A stretch of 64,000 nucleotides of DNA from assembly GCF_034931305.1 (NCBI RefSeq), contig NZ_JAYGHY010000009.1:18284-82283 (forward strand), in the 5' to 3' direction. This document shows, one piece after another, positions 59,891-64,000 of the stretch (positions are counted from its first letter, which is position 1; the number at the start of each line of letters is the position of its first letter). Position numbers and translations under genes: made by a program. The stretch is from Cyanobium gracile_A (GTDB lineage Bacteria > Cyanobacteriota > Cyanobacteriia > PCC-6307 > Cyanobiaceae). The notes under the pieces are model-generated. The model made no database searches. It was not told the DNA's origin and saw nothing but the letters and a program-made list of their open reading frames with translations.

Positions 59891-61303
59891 TCAGCCCTCA
59901 CCCACCCGCCAGACGTTAAGCCCCGCCGCGCGGGCGGCGGCGGCATCGGCGATGGCCCTGGCGTCAAACAGCCAGGCCGGACGACGCATCACCGCGGCGA
60001 TCGCTCCCCAGTCGAGCGTGGCGTAGTCGCGCCACTCGGTGAGGATCAGCACGGCGTCGGCTCCGCTGGCTGCCTCCAGGGGCGAAGACGCGGCCTGCCA
60101 GCCGCCATCGGCATCCGAAGGGGGCTGGCCCAGGTCGGTGACGATCTGGGAAACTGACACCTTGGGATCCACAATCACCAACCGGGCCCCTTCCTCAATC
60201 AGGTTCTGGCAGATGCGGATGGCGGGAGCCTCCCGGGTGTCGTTGGTGTCCGCCTTGAAGGCGAACCCCAGCAACGCCAGCCGCTTGCCGGTGACCGTGC
60301 CGAACAACCGTTGCACCACCATCCGGGCGATGCGGTCCTGCTGCCAGGTGTTCAGCGTCACCACCTGCTCCCAGTAGCCCGCCTCCTCGTCGAGACCGTA
60401 GTGGCGGCAGAGATAGACCAGGTTCAGGATGTCCTTCTGGAAGCAACTGCCGCCAAATCCGGGCCCGGCCTGCAGGAACTTCGCTCCGATCCGGGAATCG
60501 GTGCCGATCGCGCGCCCCACCTCGCGAACATCCGCCCCGGTGGCTTCGCAAAGGGCGGCGATGCTGTTGATCGAGGAGATCCTCTGGGCCAGGAAGGCGT
60601 TGGCGGTGAGCTTGGAGAGCTCGCTGCTCCAGAGATTGGTGCGCAGGATCCGATCCTGGGGCACCCAGGTGGCATAGATCCCCGCCAGGGACTCGATCGC
60701 GGCGGTGTCCTCGCCCCCGATCAGCACCCGGTCGGGGGCTTCGAGGTCGCCGATCGCCGTGCCTTCCGCCAAGAACTCGGGATTGGACAGCACCGCGAAG
60801 GTCTTGGCTTGCCTGCGATCGCCCTCCGGGCGGTTCTGCTGGGCGGCGCCCAGGATCGCCTTGACGGTCTCGGCGGTGCGGACCGGCAGGGTGCTCTTCT
60901 CCACCACGATCGTGTGACCGCGGGCGGAGGCGGCCACCTGGCGGGCCGAGGCCTCGATCCAGCGCAGGTCACTGGCCTGGCCCGCCCCCACCCCCCGGGT
61001 CTTAGTAGGGGTGTTCACCGAGAGGAACACCATGTCGGCGGCGGCGATGGCCGCATCCACCTCGGTGGTGAAGTGAAGGTTGCGCCCCCTGGCCCTGCCC
61101 ACCACCGCGTCCAGCCCGGGTTCGTACACCGGCAGGCGCGACAGGTCGGGATCGTTCCAGGCCGCGATCCGCTCGGCATTGAGATCCACCACCGTGACCT
61201 GAATCCCCGGGCATCGGTCGGCGATCACCGCCATCGTGGGTCCCCCCACATAGCCCGCACCGATGCAACAGATGGTGCGAATCGGCGAAGGGGCCGGATC
61301 CAT
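59891..61303 (-). CDS. ugd: UDP-glucose 6-dehydrogenase (eukaryote-like type)
   Basis: Ugd oxidises UDP-glucose to UDP-glucuronate. The 470-residue enzyme begins ICCIGAGYVGGPTMAVIADRCP, the long animal/plant-type form. The catalytic Cys lies in GFGGSCFQKDILNLVYLC near residue 277, and TLPVRTAETVK and ESTLP-like EKSTLP are present. The start lies 139 bases from the divergent galE-like gene. It heads the operon that continues with UDP-xylose synthase and the epimerase. Confidence 0.96.
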   Translation of the reverse strand: MDPAPSPIRTICCIGAGYVGGPTMAVIADRCPGIQVTVVDLNAERIAAWNDPDLSRLPVYEPGLDAVVGRARGRNLHFTTEVDAAIAAADMVFLSVNTPTKTRGVGAGQASDLRWIEASARQVAASARGHTIVVEKSTLPVRTAETVKAILGAAQQNRPEGDRRQAKTFAVLSNPEFLAEGTAIGDLEAPDRVLIGGEDTAAIESLAGIYATWVPQDRILRTNLWSSELSKLTANAFLAQRISSINSIAALCEATGADVREVGRAIGTDSRIGAKFLQAGPGFGGSCFQKDILNLVYLCRHYGLDEEAGYWEQVVTLNTWQQDRIARMVVQRLFGTVTGKRLALLGFAFKADTNDTREAPAIRICQNLIEEGARLVIVDPKVSVSQIVTDLGQPPSDADGGWQAASSPLEAASGADAVLILTEWRDYATLDWGAIAAVMRRPAWLFDARAIADAAAARAAGLNVWRVGEG

Positions 61304-61442
61304 AGGGGATGACAGTGCTGCTGGGACACTACTTCCATCGCCTGGCGTTAGCTCTCGACTGTTGTTGAGCTGGGAAAAACCCGATGGGTGGGAAGGTTAA
61401 GGACAGGTAAGTTGTGTTCGACAGCCTTCGGGGGGCCGTTCC

Positions 61443-62579
61443 TTGACCAAGGTGCTGCTGACGGGAGGAGCCGGATTCATCGGCAGCCACACCTGCCTGG
61501 CCCTGCTGGAATCCGGCCATCAGGTGGTCGTGATGGACGACTTCAGCAACGGCAGTGCCGAAGCCCTGAGCCGCGTGGCCGCATTGGCAGGGTTGGGGCC
61601 CTGGCGGCAGACCTCGGCGGAACGCTGGACAGGGGCCGAGCCTGAGGGCAGCCGTCTCACCTTGTTCCGGGGTGATGTGCGCTCTCCTCAGGATCTCGAT
61701 CGAGCCTTCGGAGCCGCGGATGTTGGCGGAGGCATCGGCGCCGTGCTCCACTTCGCCGGCCTCAAGGCTGTGGGCGAATCGATGGCCCAGCCGCTGCGCT
61801 ACTGGGACGTGAACGTCACCGGCACGGTCCGGCTGCTTGAGGCCATGGGCCGCCATGGTTGTCAGACGCTCGTCTTCAGCAGCAGCGCCACCCTTTACGG
61901 CACCACCGAGACGGTGCCGATCCCCGAATCAGCCCCCCTCCAGCCCATCAATCCCTACGGCTACACCAAGGCCGCTGTCGAGCGGATGCTCACCGATATG
62001 GCCGGCAGCGCCCCGGGGTGGAGGATCGCCCTGCTGCGGTACTTCAATCCCGTGGGGGCCCACCCAAGCGGACGCATCGGTGAAGATCCCCACGGCCTTC
62101 CCAACAATCTTTTTCCCTTCTTGTGCCAGGTGGCGGGTGGACGCCGCCGACAACTGGAGGTGTTCGGCGGCGACTGGCCCACGGGCGACGGCACCGGCGT
62201 CCGCGACTATCTGCATGTGATGGATCTGGCCGAAGGCCATGGCCGGGCCCTCGATGTGCTTCTGGCGGAACCTCCCCAGGTGCTCACGCTCAACCTCGGC
62301 AGTGGCTGCGGCCATTCGGTACTTGAACTGTTACAGACCTTCGAAGCCACCAACGGCCTGCGGCTGCCCTACACCGTGGTGGAACGGCGGCCGGGGGATT
62401 CCGCCGTGAGCATTGCCGATCCCGGCCAGGCGGAGCGGCGCATGGGCTGGCGGACACGACGCTCCCTGGCGGACATCTGCCGCGATGGCTGGGCCTGGCA
62501 GAGCGCCAACCCCCAGGGCTACAGAGGCACCGAGACGCAGCCCACCCCGGAACTCATCGGGGCGCAGAACGGGTCCTGA
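61443..62579 (+). CDS. galE: UDP-glucose 4-epimerase
   Basis: GalE interconverts UDP-glucose and UDP-galactose. The 378-residue extended SDR has GGAGFIGSHTCLALLE at 8-23, FAGLKAVGES near 100-109, catalytic YGYTKAAVERML (Tyr-x3-Lys near 161-165), RYFNPVGAHPSG and GTGVRDYLHVMDLA. All are classic GalE blocks. The first in-frame start is TTG 61443, with GTG 61452 as alternative; no ATG precedes the Rossmann loop. The 3' end overlaps the membrane protein gene by 26 bases on the other strand. Confidence 0.94.
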   Translation: MTKVLLTGGAGFIGSHTCLALLESGHQVVVMDDFSNGSAEALSRVAALAGLGPWRQTSAERWTGAEPEGSRLTLFRGDVRSPQDLDRAFGAADVGGGIGAVLHFAGLKAVGESMAQPLRYWDVNVTGTVRLLEAMGRHGCQTLVFSSSATLYGTTETVPIPESAPLQPINPYGYTKAAVERMLTDMAGSAPGWRIALLRYFNPVGAHPSGRIGEDPHGLPNNLFPFLCQVAGGRRRQLEVFGGDWPTGDGTGVRDYLHVMDLAEGHGRALDVLLAEPPQVLTLNLGSGCGHSVLELLQTFEATNGLRLPYTVVERRPGDSAVSIADPGQAERRMGWRTRRSLADICRDGWAWQSANPQGYRGTETQPTPELIGAQNGS

Positions 62580-63893
62580 GGTAAATCCTCATCCCATGCT
62601 CACGCCGGACCAGCCGGAAACCCACCCGTTGCAGCTGGGCTGTCGTGAGGCTGTTGAGGGAGAGGTGGGCGTAGCTGGACACCAGATCGGGCTGCCAATG
62701 GTTGCTGGCCTGGGCGATCCGGCTCACGTAGGGCGCGTCGTACTCCCGCAGCACCACCAGATCGACCCGGTTCCGATCGAGCCAGGCCCCCAGGGCCGCG
62801 GGAGAACCCATGGCGCGACGCAGCCCTGGATACTGGCCCGACTCCACCGTGGAGGCCGCCAGCTTGGTGATATCCCTGGCCGCCACGGGAGCCAGGCACT
62901 GGCGGGTACCCACCACGGCGCCGACGTAGGGATCGCTCAGCAGCGTTCTCCCCTGCAGCGAGGGATGCCGGTCACACAACTCGCGCAAGGGACCAAGGAT
63001 CGGTTCGATGGTGGCTCCGTCCGCCGGCCGCACCTCCTCCAGTGGAGTGAGCAGATGGGGCACTTTGGAGACCAGCACATTCGGCCGACCCCGCAGCTGC
63101 AGCGGGAACACCAGCACGGCAACAAGACTGGCGATCGTGAACAGCAGCCCCCCCCGGACAAGGCGCCCCCCCCGCCACCGCTGGTCCAGGGCCCCGGCGA
63201 TCGCGGGAATGCTGATCCAGAACAGACTGGCCCAGACCAGTCGGTAGGCGCTGTCCGGCTCGATCAGCTTGAAGACCAGATCATTGATGAAGGGGAACCA
63301 CCACTCCAGCAGCACGAGCGGCGCCAGCAGGGCCAGGGCCAGCACCGCGCCGGGGGGTTGCCGCCAGCTCCGCCAAAGGCCGAGGCACACCCCTGAAAAC
63401 ATCAGCGCGGCCAGAAAGACCGGCTCCCAGGTGGCCACCGGCAGGCTGGGCCAGAAATAGAAAAAGCGATGGCCCAGAAACCGGTAGTCGTGAACGAAGC
63501 GCATGGTCTCTGGCCAGTCGTAGAACGACGCGAGCCTTGGGTGCCAGGGCATTCGGTTAAGGGCCAGGAGCAGTAGGCCGGCTCCTGCGACGCCGACCAC
63601 CCGGCGCTGCCGTGAGGGCCAGAGCACCAGGCTGGCGGCGCAGGCCACGACCAACAGATTGACCGTGAGAAAGGCCGTGACGCCATGGGCGTGATAGGCG
63701 AAGTAACCGGAAACCAGCAGCACGGCCGTCGCCTGCCCCACCCGGCGCGTCCCCGGCCAATCAGGCCTCTGCAGCAACCCGAAAAGCGGCGTGGCGCCCG
63801 CCATCACCAAGGCCAGTCCGGGGAGGGTGCCATTGAGGGCAATCTGATGGAAAAAGGAAAAGTTCTGGTGCCCCTGGCGTGGACCCCAAAAAC
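62554..63893 (-). pseudogene. Multi-pass membrane protein gene interrupted by an IS
   Basis: The minus-strand frame encodes many hydrophobic segments and a hydrophilic C-terminal third, resembling GT-C-type or other glycan-related integral membrane proteins. I cannot name the family. The first listed start would be at 63810, but protein-like sequence in the same frame continues upstream (FWGPRQGHQNFSFFHQIALNG) to about 63893. There the left end of an IS3-type element begins and a stop appears 26 bases further. The gene has therefore lost its 5' end. Whether a shortened protein is made from TTG/GTG/ATG near 63804-63810 is unknown. Confidence 0.7.
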
Positions 63894-64000
63894 TGAACCA
63901 GTCCTTATGAGAGCTTCCCTACCGGCCAGACTTGGCCAGGAGAAGCCCCATGAAACGCAAGCGCCACACCCCCGAGCAGATCATCCGCAAGCTGCGCACC
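63894..64000 (+). mobile_element. Left end of an IS3-family element (partial)
   Basis: The sequence starting TGAACCAGTCC matches the TGA-type ends of IS3-family elements and is followed after 56 bases by a transposase start. The element runs off the window, so the other end and target duplication cannot be seen. Confidence 0.7.
63950..64000 (+). CDS. IS3-family transposase OrfA (5' part)
   Basis: ATG 63950 begins KRKRHTPEQIIRKLRT, the typical N-terminus of OrfA in the IS407/IS51 group of IS3 elements (helix-turn-helix DNA-binding subunit). GGAGA lies 7 bases before the ATG as ribosome-binding site. Only 17 codons are in the window. Confidence 0.85.
   Translation, partial: MKRKRHTPEQIIRKLRT

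Overview
The window is chromosomal DNA from a GC-rich unicellular cyanobacterium, most likely a picocyanobacterium of the Synechococcus/Cyanobium type. It carries photosystem II genes (psbK, psbE-psbF-psbL-psbJ), assembly factors Ycf48 and RubA, the photosynthetic NDH-1 genes ndhC-K-J, magnesium chelatase chlD, and cyanobacteria-restricted DUF3155, DUF4079 and DUF1997 proteins. Genes are tightly packed and several convergent pairs overlap at their 3' ends. Family calls are by reading motifs; no database search was run.

Layout. 1-20.6 kb: housekeeping core (DUF1997, DUF4079, purH, esterase, DUF3155, orphan histidine kinase, cobS, tgt, psbK, a WecB/TagA/CpsF transferase, a giant GH15-like protein, a Gfo/Idh oxidoreductase, a CBS-domain membrane protein, a PKHD dioxygenase, tRNA with CAU anticodon, pyrE, ygfZ, RecB-like nuclease, phosphohexomutase, rdgB). 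21.3-27.2 kb: a patchier stretch with a glycosyltransferase broken by an in-frame stop, YciI and Nif11-like small proteins, a carotenoid oxygenase, a 52-residue cysteine-bearing secreted peptide, hisB, a beta-carbonic anhydrase and a lower-GC glycosyltransferase. 27.2-39.5 kb: core again (fabI, phosphopantetheinyl transferase, lipoprotein, thioredoxin-like, DegT aminotransferase, photolyase, Nudix, folK, chlD, MlaD/MlaF-like lipid transport, YvcK/CofD-like).

39.5-52.4 kb is an accessory glycan island. It opens with a decayed gmd (two frameshifts, lost catalytic Tyr, 3' truncation) and carries AT-rich genes for two methyltransferases, a sulfotransferase and two glycosyltransferases, an apparently intact 1.77-kb IS with long inverted repeats and a 4-bp target duplication, tandem decayed IS3-type transposase copies, and a WbsX-like GH99-type protein. 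Its likely job is remodelling surface polysaccharide.

52.4-64 kb: ndhJ-K-C, rubA-ycf48-psbEFLJ with a clear terminator, hisS, then a UDP-sugar operon (Ugd, UDP-xylose synthase, UDP-glucuronate epimerase) divergent from a galE-like gene. These enzymes make UDP-glucuronate, UDP-xylose, UDP-galacturonate and UDP-galactose, natural precursors for the glycans built by the island. The window ends in an IS3-family element that has landed in the 5' part of a multi-pass membrane protein gene.

I found no CRISPR array, rRNA, prophage or recognisable defence system, and nothing I would claim as a wholly new system. The best leads are the degraded glycan genes and IS history, the small secreted and Nif11-like peptides, and a few enzymes with odd key residues.
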